Positions 62,989 through 64,000 of a stretch of DNA of 64,000 nucleotides are shown here, piece after piece. The number at the start of each line of letters is the position of its first letter. The first letter of the stretch is position 1. The stretch covers positions 3,919-67,918 of the forward strand of contig CATZGB010000014.1 of NCBI GenBank assembly GCA_958418815.1, given 5' to 3'. The position numbers were made by a program, and so were the translations under genes. The notes below the pieces were generated by a model. It searched no databases, was not told where the DNA came from, and saw only the letters and a list, made by a program, of their open reading frames with translations. The DNA comes from an uncultured Bacteroidales bacterium. GTDB lineage: Bacteria; Bacteroidota; Bacteroidia; Bacteroidales; Muribaculaceae.

Positions 62989-63559
62989 GCAGGTTCCAAG
63001 CATAATCCGTAGGTTACGACTCATCAGTGCCTTCAAAGGGTATAATCCAGGATTGCTGGATTGTGTGGATTTTTCGACAGACCCCGAAATTCATGTTGTG
63101 GATGACGATGTCTTGAAAGTATCCAGGTTCGCGGGAAATACGGAGAATCTTACTGGCGCCTTTACAGCTTTGAATCCATCTCAAAAACTTATTTGCTTGT
63201 TGTCGATTGACAATAAACTTATGAGAAGTGTCCCTGATGGAATTGCCGATTGCGCCTTGTTTGATGACCGTCAGTTTGCATTCATTGAGTTTAAATCCAA
63301 TGCTCAAGGCAACACTCTTAAAAGCATAAGGGAGACATACGAAAAAGCAATCTCTCAGATTGAACATACATTGTCTGTTTTTAAGCAAAAAATTGAGGTA
63401 GTAGGCTTGGATTTTATTGAACTGGCAGATGTCGTAGGCATTGTGGTGGTGTCGTCCACATTCCCAAGAATGAATGCGATGGAGCAAAATTATGTCGTAG
63501 ACTTCGCGTTGCGGACAGGTGTCGAATTGAGCTTCGATAATGAGATTATGTTTTCGTGA
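62975..63559 (+). CDS. Small protein with PD-(D/E)XK-like motif, partner of the ATPase
   Basis: 194 residues, not a family I can name. The pattern GIADCALFDDRQFAFIEFKSN (split here as GIADCALFD, 89-97, and FAFIEFKSN, 101-109) gives Asp92, Glu105 and Lys107. This is the D...E-x-K spacing of restriction-like PD-(D/E)XK nucleases, with the hydrophobic strands expected around it. A following helix carries Gln128 (ISQIEHTL). Strand-rich VVGIVVVSSTF comes later. The start lies inside the ATPase gene (14-nt overlap), suggesting translational coupling and a joint complex. Nuclease function is inferred from this motif alone. Confidence 0.6.
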   Translation: MPMVKQVPSIIRRLRLISAFKGYNPGLLDCVDFSTDPEIHVVDDDVLKVSRFAGNTENLTGAFTALNPSQKLICLLSIDNKLMRSVPDGIADCALFDDRQFAFIEFKSNAQGNTLKSIRETYEKAISQIEHTLSVFKQKIEVVGLDFIELADVVGIVVVSSTFPRMNAMEQNYVVDFALRTGVELSFDNEIMFS

Positions 63560-63570
63560 ATAAACATATG

Positions 63571-63594
63571 CGAATCTTTTGCCGAATCTTTTGC
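63571..63594 (+). repeat. 12-bp perfect tandem duplication
   Basis: CGAATCTTTTGC occurs twice head to tail (63571-63582 and 63583-63594), 12 nt after the nuclease stop. Confidence 0.9.
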
Positions 63595-63612
63595 GAGAAC
63601 TTGCAAAAGATT
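63585..63612 (+). terminator. Hairpin after the ATPase-nuclease pair
   Basis: AATCTTTTGC (63585-63594) pairs with GCAAAAGATT (63603-63612), loop of 8. It uses the second copy of the tandem repeat. The stem is AT-rich and the T-run after it is short, so termination would be weak. It may instead be a junction mark. Confidence 0.4.
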
Positions 63613-63623
63613 TAAGGGCCTGG

Positions 63624-63965
63624 ATGGCAGTGTTCACATCTTGCGGAGGGGGAGTTAATCACTCTGACCCTCGCTCTGTGGCTGAAAAAGCACTTGAGTG
63701 CTACCACGCGCGTGACTATGAGACAATGAAAACCCTTGTCAATCCCGCCGACGATTATCGCATGAAAGACCTTGATCGTATGGCTCAGATTGCCAAGGAG
63801 AACCCAAACGCATCCAAGCCCGAAAAAGTGGAGTTTACCTTTGAGAAAGCCACAGAGGAATTCACTGGAAATGAAATCACGGCCGATTCAAAAGGAGCTG
63901 TGGTTGAATTCAATTCAGAAAAATGGCCGCGTCGTGTCATCCTCGAACGTATCCGTCCGAAATAG
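63624..63965 (+). pseudogene. DUF4878-like lipoprotein with truncated signal peptide
   Basis: The ATG at 63624 gives 113 residues starting MAVFTSCGGGVNHSD. The end of a lipoprotein signal (VFTSCGGG) and a full small domain are present (VAEKALECYHARDYETMKTLV to VEFNSEKWPRRVILERI), like the DUF4878 lipoproteins common in Bacteroidales. The usual basic and hydrophobic first ~12 residues are missing. The in-frame sequence upstream runs only to a stop at 63561 and encodes no signal. I see no signal peptide in other frames either. The gene therefore looks cut at its 5' end, next to the repeat and hairpin that close the ATPase-nuclease unit. A functional cytoplasmic form cannot be excluded. Confidence 0.6.
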
Positions 63966-64000
63966 GCCGACTTTATCAAAGCGTTTTTGGTTGCGAACTT

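Noticed and set aside
1..64000. CRISPR arrays, tRNA or rRNA genes, invertible promoters with recombinase
   Set aside because: No regularly spaced repeats, no cloverleaf-like sequence and no site-specific recombinase gene were found on either strand.

Overview
The window is chromosomal DNA of a Bacteroidales bacterium. Evidence for this includes SusC/SusD, a one-protein hybrid two-component regulator, Bacteroidetes promoters (TTTG, 20 nt, then TAnnTTTG), the gene order ftsX-DUF3098-uppP-truB-queA, Wzi-type and PorT-type outer-membrane proteins, and a glycine-lipid acyltransferase pair. The fairly GC-rich coding sequence and C-terminal tails resembling type IX sorting signals on two secreted polysaccharide-binding proteins would fit Muribaculaceae (S24-7). 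That family assignment is inference.

Layout. 0-6.4 kb: the start of a leftward CoA-transferase gene, then rightward housekeeping genes (miaB, ftsX, a DUF3098 gene, uppP, truB, queA, a DUF2148 ferredoxin-like gene). 6.5-15.6 kb: a leftward run of ten tightly packed or overlapping genes: glsA, glsB, wzi, a lipoprotein, legB-like dehydratase, ATP-grasp, neuB, prmC, recX, comF. It joins membrane-lipid, capsule and nonulosonic-acid functions to housekeeping genes. 15.7-17.2 kb: a protein with a sialyltransferase/DUF115-like GNGPSL motif, and a YigZ gene. 17.3-21.6 kb: a visibly more AT-rich pair, a membrane-anchored repeat/HTH regulator and an outer-membrane beta-barrel receptor broken by a +1 shift in a run of eight G. 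21.7-25.5 kb: typA, hisS and an outer-membrane barrel.

25.7-45.9 kb is a polysaccharide utilisation locus: a leftward HTCS regulator and a rightward set of surface lipoprotein, SusC, SusD, GH30, GH2, a SusE/F-like protein and a 1546-residue multimodular GH53. A second cluster at 55.1-59.4 kb encodes another GH53 endo-galactanase, galactokinase, a sugar nucleotidyltransferase and GalE, with no galT. Read together, the two clusters would cut galactan or type I arabinogalactan outside the cell, release galactose and feed it into UDP-glucose.

46.0-54.9 kb: an Ala-rich lipoprotein, B12-dependent ribonucleotide reductase, aspartate aminotransferase/decarboxylase, a nitroreductase, dnaA with a possible replication-origin or regulatory region behind it, and a META-domain lipoprotein. 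59.5-61.7 kb: a histidine acid phosphatase and murI. 61.8-63.6 kb: an AT-richer two-gene unit of an ABC/OLD-like ATPase and a small protein with a PD-(D/E)XK-like signature. This is the best candidate for an undescribed system, possibly anti-phage. It ends against a lipoprotein gene that has lost most of its signal peptide, beside a 12-bp tandem repeat and a hairpin.

No tRNA, rRNA, CRISPR array or intact insertion sequence was seen.
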